Below are positions 48,988 through 60,316 of a stretch of 64,000 bases of DNA, piece by piece. The position numbers were made by a program, and so were the translations under genes. The notes beneath the pieces were generated by a model, which had not been told where the DNA came from, ran no database searches, and saw only the letters and a program-made list of their open reading frames with translations. Source of the stretch: Trema orientale (taxonomy: Eukaryota > Streptophyta > Magnoliopsida > Rosales > Cannabaceae); contig JXTC01000060.1 of NCBI GenBank assembly GCA_002914845.1, positions 215,642 to 279,641 on the forward strand, read 5' to 3'. Position 1 is the stretch's first letter. The number at the start of each line of letters is the position of its first letter.

Positions 48988-49024
<37 letters not shown>

Positions 49025-49277
49025 CTGCAAATTTGTAAGTTTATAATTATGTCATGTATATATAATCTGCATATTATTAACGTTTCAGAGGGGTAGTAAT
49101 CTGAGGCTTGCAAGGATTGTGAGAGCTAATTCGGAGCAGGTAGCAGGAATGATGTATTATATAACGTTGCAGGCCACCGACGGATGCTTCTATGAACTCA
49201 AGGTTAGGTCTTTGTGTAGGAATCTCCACTATGTGATGTTCAGGCCTGCTAAGCATTATCAACCTCGTCAACAGTAG
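48447..49277 (+). CDS. small cystatin-like protein (phytocystatin superfamily)
   Basis: Four exons join with GT/AG borders into about 142 codons. They cover 48447-48498, about 48645-48700, about 48826-48956 and about 49088-49277. The last exon reads LARIVRANSEQVAGMMYYIT, then LQATDGCFYELKV. It aligns without gaps to the VRVVKAKEQVVAG-MYYLTLEA core of plant cystatins, which inhibit papain-like proteases. The hallmark QxVxG loop reads EQVAG, so the leading Gln is replaced by Glu. The N-terminal part is acidic (RDLDDDEYHPSTG) and then contains VPPTNERVVAGAHFGLGIYN, which also resembles a cystatin-like strand. There is no clear signal peptide. Plants have a diverged group of such cystatin/monellin-fold proteins of unclear role, and inhibition should not be assumed. 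Confidence 0.8.
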
Positions 49278-49783
49278 TAGGGTATTAAAAGTATTATTAT
49301 TATTTTGGATATTAATACAGACTCTGTTATTCGAGATCTGTGTTAGTCGTAGTCGACATTTGTTTTAAGTTTCTAGTTATCCATTAGACCTATAATGGAA
49401 TAGGCTAATGTCTTTTGTTTATGTATGCTTTTAATTAAGTTTCCAGCTATCCACTACTAGAACTTATCATATAATGTTTCATGTTAGTGAACTTAATGCA
49501 TATGCTGCTATTTGAGACCTGCCTCTATACCGTTGTAATTCAATCTTGTTTTGGGATCTTGATCAAGTTTTAAGATTCCGCATCAAACATAGTTAATAAC
49601 TTATTCTTATATCCTCCCAGCAGCCCTCTGAATTGAACCTGTGTGATGAATAGGGCTCCATTATTTAAATCTGTGATTTGAGAATTCTTTTTATACGGAA
49701 TTCATGTGTGTTATTTTGGCTGGAATTTTATCTGTTTTCTATTGACTTGTAGCTCCAAAAGGTTATTTTTGAGCTGACTATTA

Positions 49784-49815
<32 letters not shown>

Positions 49816-50290
49816 TGGTTTTAGCCTCCTTTTTCGGTATATATAAAGTGATTAATCTTTAAGAGAGTGTAAGATGTGTGTGTTATATATATAATGTGTA
49901 TTTAGAAGCTCTCTTTATCTAAAATTAGGCAAATGGTACTTAGTGAACCATTTTTGGATTTGATACTTAGTAGAAGGAAAGTCTTCTAAGGAAAAGATCA
50001 TTCTTATAAAATATTTTCAAGTTGAATCCCGTGGCCATTCGATACATATCCTCGTATGTCACCATTCCGATTCTGTTACTACTCATTAGCATTTATCGTG
50101 ACCATCTTCGATTCAACTATAGAGCTTTTCTTCTTCTTCTTCCTCTTCCTCCATGGCTTCCTCCATCTCTCTCTCCCACCTATTCCACCCTTAGGTTAAG
50201 AGGCAAAACTGAGTTTATAAAGGACTCCAACCATCAATGAATCCTAGCTATCCATTCTATTTGATCAATGACCAAAAATGGCTCTTGAAA
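49278..50290. other. 3' UTR of the cystatin-like gene and spacer
   Basis: A TA microsatellite lies at about 49783-49815. No gene is supported. Confidence 0.45.
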
Positions 50291-50790
50291 ACCTAGTTGG
50301 ACGAGGGTGTGGCACCGTTTTGGACTCGCGCTGTAGCACGTGAGCTATTGGAAATTAAGTGCAGCATTTCTGGGGTTGGCGTTGCGGCACCATGGACTAG
50401 TGCTATGGTGCCAACATTTTGCTTCAAATGGCGTTGTGGCGCCGGTTCTAGCTTAGATGGCATCTTGGCGCCAACGGCTGGCATTGCGGTGCCAACACAC
50501 GAGTCCAAATGGCAATTTTGGATCTTTTAGGCTATCTGTCGACTACCCTTCGCTTCCTCTCGACTGCTCCTCTGTTTTAGTGGCTCTTTTGCTACTTTTT
50601 TTGCACCGTTTTTGGTTAAAACACCCCCAAAACCATTTTTGCTTCACTTACTACACCAAAACACAATTAAAATGTCAAAATAACACACATTAAATTGAAA
50701 AAAAGTAAAACATTGCAAAATCAAATGCAATTAAGCACAAGATAACTCTATTTTCATAGAGTTATCGAGCGTCTTTCGCTACCAGGCAAT
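50291..50790. repeat. LTR-element remnant with degenerate GGCGCC-type modules
   Basis: Four or five loose modules contain GTTGTGGCGCCGGTTCTAG, CTTGGCGCCAACGGC and GCGGTGCCAACAC. An AT-rich stretch ends in GATAACTCTATTTTCATAG. A very similar combination occurs at 57110-57560. I read both as parts of related LTR retrotransposons; the ends cannot be set. Confidence 0.5.
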
Positions 50791-51219
50791 CCATACGAGA
50801 ATGCTCTCGCCAATAACAGTCGACATGGCTTCTAGAAAAGCTTTTAACAACCACCTCCCAATCATTCTTCCTAAGAACAATCAAGTCACCACTTTTCTTA
50901 TGTATTTTTATACATATACTTATATAGTAGTTTTAAATTATGTACCCAATATATAGATTTTTATATTGGGTATATAATATTTTACATATAGTATACATAC
51001 TTATGTACTAATTATTTTGCTATAACATATGAAATATTGATATTTACTTAAAATAGGCCCAAAATTCGGTCATTTTGCTATAAGACCCTTCCTTTTCTAT
51101 GCATTTCATTTCATGGCTGAAATTTTATTTGGTATCTATGAACTTGTAACTCCAAAAGGTTACTTTTGAGTTGACTATTTTCTATATATATATATATTAG
51201 CCTCCTTTTTCAACATACA
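50791..51219. other. AT-rich spacer
   Basis: No gene is supported. It contains TATATA-rich sequence and a copy of AACTCCAAAAGGTTACTTTTGA, which also occurs near 49753 and suggests a local duplication. Confidence 0.4.
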
Positions 51220-51765
51220 TGTTGCTCAGGAGTGCTTTTTTGGTAATATGATTAGAGAGAAATTAATAAACAAGATAGTGGTAGAATTGCAAAAAATGAC
51301 GCGGAAATCCAATTGCATGTGTCAGAAAATTATAGGTGTCTTTGACAGCATAACTTGCAAGTAAACAGTTATGGGAGGTTTCAATGACCAACGCCACGTT
51401 TTAGATATTTAGTATTTCTGACGCAGATGATATCAGTCATACGGTTAGAAACAAACAAAAAAATGGTTAGTTTTTCTGACACATGTGATTTCAGTCATTT
51501 GGTCAGAAATATAAATAAATAATATTGAAAATAAATAATTAGAAAGTTAGATCTTTGACAGAGGTAATTCTAGCCATATTGTCCAAGATAAAAGAAAATA
51601 AAAGTGTTGAATTTAACGTGAATGAGGGTCGTATGCACTACAACTCAACTTGCTAAGCGACTCAAAATCACAGGTGTACGAGTATGTAAAGTGTAGAATT
51701 TAAATGTCAGTGGTTGTGTTAACACAATATTATATATAGTTAGCACCCTGCAAATATTTAGAGTA
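51220..51765 (-). repeat. diverged third LTR of the gag-only family
   Basis: The sequence is collinear with the LTRs at 39188 and 44022 (for example GGTTTCAATGACCA, GGTCAGAAATATAAATAAA and GGGTCGTATGCACTACAACTC). It carries many substitutions and several indels. No internal gag domain adjoins it, so it is a solo or truncated LTR. Confidence 0.75.
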
Positions 51766-51899
51766 ATATAAAATAATAGAGTGAGTAGCTTGACATTTCC
51801 AAGACCTGCATATCCAGTTCTTATGGTTATGTTCATTTTGGCCTTGAACATCTCTGCCTGGTTCTGTAAGAGTTTCTAAAGAATTAAGCCCTTATAATT

Positions 51900-53085
51900 C
51901 CTATTTGAAGCGGCCCCACTTCTCTCTCACATAGGTGATTTCTTAGATATGAGTAATCCGCATTATTCCGCTCGGTTTCCCGACGCATAAGAATCATTAA
52001 AAGCATTTGCTTATCCTATTTCTTACGAGCATCATTGTTTTTCATCATAGGAATGGACATTAAGGTAATACCCTCACAGGAGGATAACCCCCACAGTGAT
52101 CCAATTAAGTCTTTATAATTAGGTTGTCCCTTTGAACCTAGATCTTGGGATCTCCAGTCAACTAGGTTGGGTTTCTATTATATTGACTTTATTTCATGGG
52201 CTTTAGTCCCGTTCCTCTCGATGATTTGTCAACTAGCTCACTGTTTAACCCTTTGGTTAGTGGATCTGCCAGGTTATCCTTAGACTTCACATAGTCTATA
52301 GAAATAACTCCCCTTGAGAGTAGTTGTCTAATGGTATTATGTCTACGACGTATATGTCTAGACTTACCATTATACATGTTACTCTGTGCCCTTCCAATAG
52401 CCGATTGACTATCGCAATGTATAGATATTGGCGACACAGGCTTAGGCCAATCTGGAATATCTTCTAAGAAATGGCGTAGCCATTCAGCCTCTTCTCCACA
52501 TTTATCTAAAGCTATAAACTCAGATTCCATCGTAGATCGGGCTATAATCGTTTGTTTTAAAGATTTCCATGATACAGCTGCTCCAGCTAGTGTGAACACA
52601 TACCCACTAGTAGACTTTGAGTCTTTTATATCAGATATCCAGTTTGCATCGCTGTATCCTTCTAAAACTGCAGGATATCTGTTGTACTGTAGTCCATAGT
52701 CACGAGTATATCGTAAGTACCTAAGTACTTTTATAATTCATTTCCAATGCTCAGCACTTGGATTACTTATATATCTACTCAGTCTACTGACTGTGTAGGC
52801 TATATCTGGCCTTGTGCAACTCATCAAGTACATCAGACTACCAATCACTCTTGAGTATTCTACTTGAGAAACACTCTCACCTTTATTCTTAAAAAGGTGG
52901 TGACTCATATCTATTGGTATTCTGGATACTCCAGAATCATCTTTGTTGAATTTCTCCAAAATTTTGTCCACATAATGTGACTGATTAAGTATGAGTCCAT
53001 CAGTCATTCTTGTAATTTTAATTCCCAAAATTACATCAGCTAGACCCATATCTTTCATACCACCATTACAAAACAAGGTTCTTCA
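51900..53085 (-). pseudogene. 5'-truncated Copia retrotransposon fragment (end of RT plus RNase H)
   Basis: Minus-strand ORFs 52738-53076 and 52189-52599 encode the end of a Copia reverse transcriptase (SRVIGSLMYLMSCTRPDIAY) and the RNase H domain ([50 protein letters not shown]). A frameshift or stop separates them near 52735. Everything upstream of the RT C-terminus is missing. The element is dead. Confidence 0.88.
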
Positions 53086-53175
53086 TAAACTACTTGAACC
53101 AAACATCTCCCACCAATGTGGGACTCTAATTTTTTTCTTTCATTTTTCCATTTCAACGGTGCACTTTTGAGCAAC

Positions 53176-54680
53176 TATTTCTCATTCATCCGTGCACCAT
53201 TTTGAGAGTGTGAATATACAAAATCGATGTCCTCGCGGAGGAGAACAAGAATTCACCAAGACCTTTCATCAACAAGATGTGGGTCCCACTCAATTTTTAG
53301 CTTCAAAATGGTTCATGAAAATGAGTTTTATAACACAAAAATTAGACTTCTCAATATATATAGGCTTCCAAGCCCAAGATAAGCCCAAAGTCTTAACCCA
53401 ATTCTTAGCCCATTTTCTAACACTTTTTATGAAAGAGAATCCATGTGCTTTTTATATTCATTGTTTTGCTTATCAACTCCAATTGGCTCTTATAGCCGTG
53501 GCTAAAAAGGATATTCACATTGCATCTTTCTTTAGTTTGGTTAAATATGATGAATGTTATTAAAGCTTTAGCAAAACATTATGATATTCTTAAAATATAC
53601 AAGCTATTGAAAATGTTAAAGTACTTCAAAGTGGTGAGATTTTAAGTAGGAGAGGTTTGAATCAACATACTACTCTTAAGCATCCAGTAGACACATGTTG
53701 GGGCTCTCATTATAATACTTTAGTGAGTTTGATTTTCATGTTTTCATCAATGGTTAAAGGTTCTTGAAAACGTTGCTGATGATAGATCAAATTCTGGACA
53801 AAGATGTGAAGCTGATACTTTATTAGAGTTCATGCAGTCATTTGATCATTTTATATCTAGTCTACATTTCATGAAAAACATATTAGGTATTACAAATGAT
53901 TTGTCAAAGGCATTACGGAGAAAGGATCAAGACATTGTGAATACTATGGTTTTAGTGAAAGTACGTAAATAATGGTTCCAAATGATGAGGGAGAATGAGT
54001 GGGATGTTTTTTTATGACCAAGTCTCTTCATTTTGTGCTAAACATAACATCAAAATTCCCGATATGGTTTCGGTCTTTAAATCTCGAGGTAGATCATGTC
54101 GTAAAGCTGAAGAAATCACAAATTTACATCACTTCTGCGTGGATACATTCTATTCAGTTATTGATATGCAGCTTCAAAAATTAAATGAGCATTTCAATGA
54201 GGTAAATACTGAATTGCTTCTTTGTGTTACTTGTTTATGCCCAAATGATTTATTCTCTGCTTTTAACAAGGATAAGCTAATCCAACTTGCTAAGTATTAC
54301 TCAAAAGACTTTTCTGAAATAGATATCATGACACTTGAGGATCAGCTCGAAACTTATATTATTGACATGCATTCATCTAATGAGTTTACAGATTTAAAAT
54401 GCATAAGTAAGCTAGCACAAAAGATGGTTCAGACAAGAAAAATGATGTGTATCCATTAGTTTATAGAATATTGACGTTGGCATTAATCTTATCTATTGCT
54501 ACTACTTCTGTTGAGAGGGTATTTTCTTCTATGAATATTGTTAAGAATGAATTGTGTAATCAAATAGGAGATGAATGGATGAATAACAATTTATTTGTGT
54601 ATATATTGAGAAAGAAATTTCCGACAATATTGATAATAAATCTATTATGCAGCGATTTCAAGGCATGAAAAGCCGTCGAG
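53176..54680 (+). pseudogene. hAT-superfamily transposase relic (TTF-type zinc finger / ZMYM1-like)
   Basis: Fragments in several forward frames are collinear with plant hAT proteins annotated as zinc finger MYM-type 1-like. They include MKENPCAFYIHCFAYQLQLA (about 53430-53490), ITNLHHFCVDTFYSVIDMQL, LLCVTCLCPNDLFSAFNKDK and YIIDMHSSNEF. The C-terminal dimerisation segment reads ALILSIATTSVERVFSSMNI (about 54480-54540). Frameshifts at about 53560, 53770, 53990 and 54445, and loss of the N-terminal zinc finger, show that it is inactive. Terminal inverted repeats were not located. Confidence 0.85.
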
Positions 54681-55929
54681 AGTGATTGTAATGTACTCAA
54701 AGTTATGTTATTTAATGGTACTTTTTCCAAAGAAAAAACCGGTATTATTTGTATTATTTTTATTTTAATTTTGTACAAAAATTTTATATTATGCCCCGTG
54801 AATGTGTACATTGCATCAAATTAACATCTGATATCGATCAATAATGTCTTGAAAATCTTGTCTCTTACTCTTTACTTTATGCATCTTTAAATTTTTTTAA
54901 TCAAACCAATTTTCTTGTGCCTATGTCTTTATACGGTGCGCTATACAGTTCATAGAAGTTTCTATGGTATATATGTAGTGTATAACTGCGTTTTTCTTGA
55001 CATTGATATGTGTTTCAATTTTTTTTTTTTTTTTTTTTGGGTCTTATTTGCATAAATAAGACTATAAAAGTTTATTGACTATCAATTTACATGCCAATGT
55101 GCTTTTTAAAATTTCAATTATGTTTTATTATAAGTTGGACAAGAATATTTGTGTAAGTCATTAGCACAATTAAGGCTTAAGATTATTTTCCTATTTCTGG
55201 AAGGAGAATGATATTATAAAGAAAAACGTAATTGGATATTTTAATTTAAATCAAAACTTTGTTATGCTATTAGTATGATATTTCTCTTTTTTTAGTTCTC
55301 TTCTTCTTCTTTAATTATACAACAACCACAGTTTTTTTATATACTTTCGTACTTTAAACACTTCTTTTCAGTACACAGTTATTTACTTTTTGTTTTTGTC
55401 CCTCTAAATGCTAGACACAATTGGTGAAAAAAGAATTTAATAAAAAATTAAGAAACGGGCACGCGCCAAATTAACTAGTATTTATGTATTTGTCGAATGT
55501 TCTACTCTACAATAAATGGAAATGATATATACGGAGGATAATGTATTTTTTCAAAAATAAACCCTTGTTATCATATGTAGATAAATATACATTTATGGAG
55601 ACGCCGATAATGCACATAGGGTTAATAATATTGACAACGCCAAATCACATTAAAAAAAATATTTTATTTTTTTGTTTTTTTTTTTTTTTCCAAAGCACCT
55701 AGCTTATTGGTAAAAAGACTAAATTGACAGAATAATACATCTAAAAATTACAAATCTGAAAACGCTCACTACATCCCCTTCTTGAACAAGATCTTAGAGC
55801 CAAATTTCCTTTTTCTTTTTTCTCTTTTTTTTCGTTCCTTCCTTCTTCTTTATACTCCATCTCCTCCCTAATATCTACCACTAGTTCAGTATTATCCATC
55901 ACATATGTTTATTCTTTTCACTCCTTTCT
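54681..55929. other. AT-rich spacer
   Basis: No gene is supported. A T run lies at about 55020-55038. Part of this may be the 3' non-coding end of the hAT relic. Confidence 0.4.
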
Positions 55930-56100
55930 TTATTCTTCAGTTTATTTAATTTTTCTCTCTTTGGTTACTTTTTTTTTTTAAAAAAAGTGGGGCTTAACAT
56001 TTAATATTTCTCTCTTTGGTTATCTTTTTTTTTTTTAAGTGGGGCTTAACTAATGACATCCAATTATTACAAATTAAAGGAAAATACCTAATACTACCCA
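55930..56100 (-). mobile_element. SINE tail region, internally duplicated
   Basis: Two adjacent units of about 57 bp share CTCTCTTTGGTTA, a T run and AGTGGGGCTTAAC. The second continues CTAATGACATCCAATTATTA and CAAATTAAAGGAAAATAC, matching the tail half of the SINE at 5886-6033. The tRNA-like head is absent. Confidence 0.65.
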
Positions 56101-57109
56101 ATCCCCACCCCACCCCATTAGGGATAATAGGTTTGAAAGCAAGCAATAAGAAAAATGTCTAGGTTCAATAATTCCCCAACCATATTTTAAACACGTAATC
56201 TTCTAATTTCCCTCTTACATTAATTAATCCAGTAAAGTTGTCAAATGAGAATTCAAATGTATTCACAAGCTCCTTTCCAAGACATAAGTGAAAATACCTA
56301 GACAAGCTAATATGTTACTCCTAACATAAATTGACCAGATTCATTAAGTTTGGTAATTTTCACACAAAGGTTGCACAAGTCATATAGGTATATTCCTATC
56401 CTATGCAAACTCAACCTACATTAGGTGATCTTATGTTATTTTGCCTAAGTCCAAACCTAAATTCTCCTTCCCCAGTTTATAAAGGTTTCACTCAACAATC
56501 TATTTAGTGATCAATTAAATAGAAGCAATAAGCGCAAGGTAAAACAAATAACTCAACAATAGATTTGATTAATGAAAAAAGAGAAATAAACGAACACAAG
56601 ATACTAGGTTGGTCCACATAGTAAAATTAGACCAAGAAATATTTAGTTCATAATATAAATTGAGAATAATAACATTTTCATACAATGAATTCAAGAAATA
56701 CAAAATATCAAAGAGAAAAGAGTTTTAGAATTCCCCCTCTTTGAAGAGCTTGAAGGTATTAATAGAGGTTGTCAATCTCCTCCTCTAAGATTAGTTCTTG
56801 CTCTCTTGATTCCTCTCTCAAATATTTGCTCTCAATAATATCATTCTATAAATATGAAAAATACATAGAAAAACTCACAAGAAAATGAAGAGAAAAAGCT
56901 AAGAACAAACTATGGTGTTGATTTTACGGAGGAAGTCAAGAAATGGAAGTGGTTGGAGCATGTCTTCGTCATCATCTTCTTCTTCTTCTTCCTCTCCTCC
57001 TATAGCTGCCGCTCTCTCTTTCTCTCTATCCCAACATGCCTCTTTGAACCCCAAAGATATGATTTTAAAGAGGAGGCTTGTGCAAATCTAAGGTAGATTG
57101 AATTTGGAT
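56101..57109. other. spacer, likely LTR-element leader sequence
   Basis: No gene is supported. ACTAGGTTGGTCCACATAGT and the CT-rich stretch at about 56965-57025 are the only notable features. Confidence 0.35.
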
Positions 57110-57560
57110 CCAGCCGTCAATTATTGGCTCGGGACGCAGAAACTGGCACCGCGGCGCTATTTTTGGCACTGCGACGCCAAAAGTTCCCGAGACTTTATGT
57201 TGGGCGCCACTTTCCTGCTGGTTTGATGCCTCGGTTTCCCAGGTACGCCATTTCTTCGTTTGACCTCCGATTTGCCTTATTTTTATTGCGTTACGACTGT
57301 ATCACTTCAATTCTAATGGCTTAAAAGATCCATTTGTGAGGCATCAATTCATCTTATTTTGCATCAAACACCTTCCTATGTACACAAACACACAAAATAT
57401 CAAAACAACAAGGAAAACAATTGAAACAACTTAAAATAAATACGAACATAGCAAAACTTAAGGCATAATAGTGCTGGATAACTCTAATTTTGTGGAGTTA
57501 ACACACCTCCAAACTTAAGATTTTGCTAGTCCTCGAGCAAAAGAAAAAAAAAACACCTAA
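57110..57560. repeat. LTR-element remnant with GGCACCGCGGCGC modules
   Basis: It contains ACTGGCACCGCGGCGCTATT and GGCACTGCGACGCCAAAAG. An AT-rich stretch ends in ATAACTCTAATTTTGTGGAG, then AACACACCTCCAAACTTAAG and TCCTCGAGCAAAAG, phrases common in plant LTR retrotransposons. It is related to 50291-50790. Confidence 0.5.
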
Positions 57561-58019
57561 AGACACACAAGAGGTAATGTACTAATACTGATGCTTTCCG
57601 ATTGGTTCCTTAATACTCATGTGATAATATAACTTAGAGAAAAGTGCAAATGTTGGCTAAGTATTAAGAATAACTCAAAAGCAAGTCCCATCTCAGATCT
57701 AAGTTTCCGTGTGTGTGTGTGTAAATGCCTTTCTCCTATTATTGTTTGAAATCCAGATAAGTTTATACAAGCATGTATTAAGCACAAATCTTAAAAATAT
57801 TAATCAAGTTCCATAAGTTTGCTTTTCAAATCTATCTCCACTAATGTAGATAAACATAATACTAAAGATCAAAAGGTCTTCATTAAGCTTGTAATGTAGG
57901 CTTAGGTAAAGGGATGATATTTTGGATAAAGTAAGCTCAAATCATCCTTAAGCATATTAAATTTAGGACTCATGTAGAGCTATTCTTTCACACACCAAGT
58001 AACACGCAAAATTAACATT
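57561..58019. other. spacer, no gene
   Basis: It holds a GT microsatellite at about 57709-57722 and AT-rich sequence. No element boundaries are visible. Confidence 0.4.
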
Positions 58020-58512
58020 TTGCAGAAATCATCGCACTTCATGAAGCAAGCAAAGAATGTGTATGGTTGAGATTTCTAGTACAACATATCCAAATTTCAT
58101 GTGGGCTACTTACAATTAATGAAAGCCCAACAAAATTGTTCGAAGATAATACAGCCTGTATTGCTCAAATAAGAGGAGGTTATATCAAAAGTGACAGAAC
58201 TAAGCACATCTCACCGAAATTCTTTTTTACACATGAACTCTAAAAGACAATGAAAACATGTGTTTTAGATATGGAATGAGAGGACATTGGTCTCGTACAT
58301 GTCGTACACCAAAGCATATTATTAACCTCTATCAGGCCTCATTGAAAGGAAAAGAAAAAACTATAGAAACAAATTTTGCAAATCTTAATGATGCTATGGA
58401 TCTTAAAGAACCTATGGATCCTAATTATCTTATAGATTTTAATAACTTTGGTATAGAAGACTACCTTCAGAATCATGATAATCTTATTGACGGAAACAAG
58501 AAGACCATGTGA
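58020..58512 (+). pseudogene. inverted Copia segment: RNase H second half joined to a gag zinc knuckle
   Basis: On the plus strand the sequence reads as the second half of a Copia RNase H (IIALHEASKECVWLRFLVQH; LFEDNTACIAQIRGGYIK; DRTKHISPKFFFTHEL). After a stop, within about 20 bp, it continues with a gag tail (MCFRYGMRGHWSRTCRTPKH; LYQASLKGKEK). The knuckle is CX2Y-X4-H-X4-C, with the second Cys replaced by Tyr. In intact elements gag precedes RNase H by several kilobases, so this order is rearranged. The neighbouring main element at 58690-62722 lacks exactly these two parts and lies on the other strand. Confidence 0.82.
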
Positions 58513-58689
58513 TGTTACACTAAGTTATTTCTAGGAGTTTTAAATGTGTGATATGTGTTGTTTGAGTGTGTTGAAAGTTGCAGTTTGTGGTTTTAAAAAT
58601 CTAGTATGATTTGCATTATGGTTTGTGATTTTTAATTTTAGTATGATGTTTTTAGTGTGTACCTAATTTTAAAATAAATACATTTATCT

Positions 58690-59880
58690 TTGAGGAAGTA
58701 GCTGCAATAGTTTGCTTTGCTGAATGCCAAGATATAGTTGTACCACCATATGTGAATAAATACCATGTTTGCGATCTTGCTTTACGTGGATCAGATAGGT
58801 AACCAGCATCTGCATAACCAATTAGTTCTGACTTTGCTTATTTTGAATAGAACAAACCTTTATAAGTTGTACCACGAAGATAACAAAATATTTGTTTGAC
58901 CCCATTCCAATGTCTACGTATTGGAGAAGAGCTATATCTTGCTAATAGATTAACTGAAAATATTATATCTGGTCGTGTACAATTAGCGAGATACATTAAT
59001 GCCCCAATTGCACTTAGATATAGTACTTCCAGACTAAGATTTTCTTCGTTATTTTCTTGCGGACGAAAATAATCTTTCTCAATATTAAGAGATCGTACAA
59101 CCATCAGAGTACTTATTTGATGAGCTTTATCCATATTGAAATGTTTTAGAAGATGATTGATGTACAAAAATCCCTTATGATAAATGCTCAATTTGTAGGC
59201 TAAGACAAAATTTTGTCTTTCCTAGATCTTTCATCTCGAATTCCTTTTTCAAAAATTTTATATTCTCTATAAGCTTATCTGGAGTCCTAATAATATTTAA
59301 ATCATCAACATACACTGCAATAATAGTAAATCCATTTTTTGATTTCTTAGTAAAAACACAAGGATAAATAGGATTATTTATGTAACCTTCTTTCAAGAGA
59401 TATTCACTAAAACGATTGTACCACATACGTCCTGATTGTTTTAAACCATACAAAGATCTTTGCAATTTCACTGAATATATCTCTCGGTTACATGCTTCTG
59501 GTATTTTAAGTCCTTTGGGAACTTTCATGTAAATATCTTTATCAATAGAGCCATATAAGTAAGCTATAACAATATCCATAAGACGCATGTGAAGATTTTC
59601 AGAAATTGCCATGCTGATTAAAAATCTAAACATAATTGCATCCACCACTGGAGAATATGTCTCCTCATAATCGATACCCAGTTTCTGTGAAAACCCTTGT
59701 GCTACAAGTCGAGCTTTATATCTTGCGACCTCATTCTTCTCATTATGTTTCCGAACAAATACCCACTTGTAACCTACAGGCTTTACACCTTTAGGTGTTT
59801 AAGTTATAGGTCCAAAAACTTCACGCTTTGTAAGCGAATTTAATTCTTCTCGGATTGCGTCTTTCCATTTTGGCTAATCA
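58690..59880 (-). pseudogene. Copia reverse transcriptase and N-terminal half of RNase H
   Basis: RT motifs are visible as RLMDIVIAYLYGSIDKDIYM, LQRSLYGLKQSGRMWYNRFS and the catalytic IIAVYVDDLNII, in which the YVDD box is intact. After IGALMYLANCTRPDI the frame continues into the start of RNase H (about 58700-58840) and stops short of the HAEIIA segment. Frameshifts occur at about 59175-59195 and 59645. Confidence 0.87.
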
Positions 59881-60316
59881 TTTCTTTGTCGACATTATTC
59901 AATAGATTTCGGTTCAAGATCCTTGCTTTCATTTATAATATCAGTAGCTACTATATATGCAAACTTGTTAGCAACAATAATTTTGTTTCGATTCTATCTT
60001 TTTCCTGTAGTGATATAACTTATTGAAATCTCTTCATTTTCTATAATTTTAGGTACCTGAACCTCTTGTGGGGTTATTTGATTATTTGTGTCCACTACTT
60101 GGTTCAAAATTATATTCTCTGCTTGAGTATTACTAATTTCATAAGTGCTAACACGCTTATTTTACTCTTTTCTTTTTCTTGGATTTTTATCTTTGGAACC
60201 GATTGGTCTACCACATTTCTGGCGTTCTGTAGACGTATTTGCTAATGCGCTTGAAGATCATCTTATAGGGACATCAATTCTAATAGGAGCATTTACAGCT
60301 GGTATATGTAACTTAG

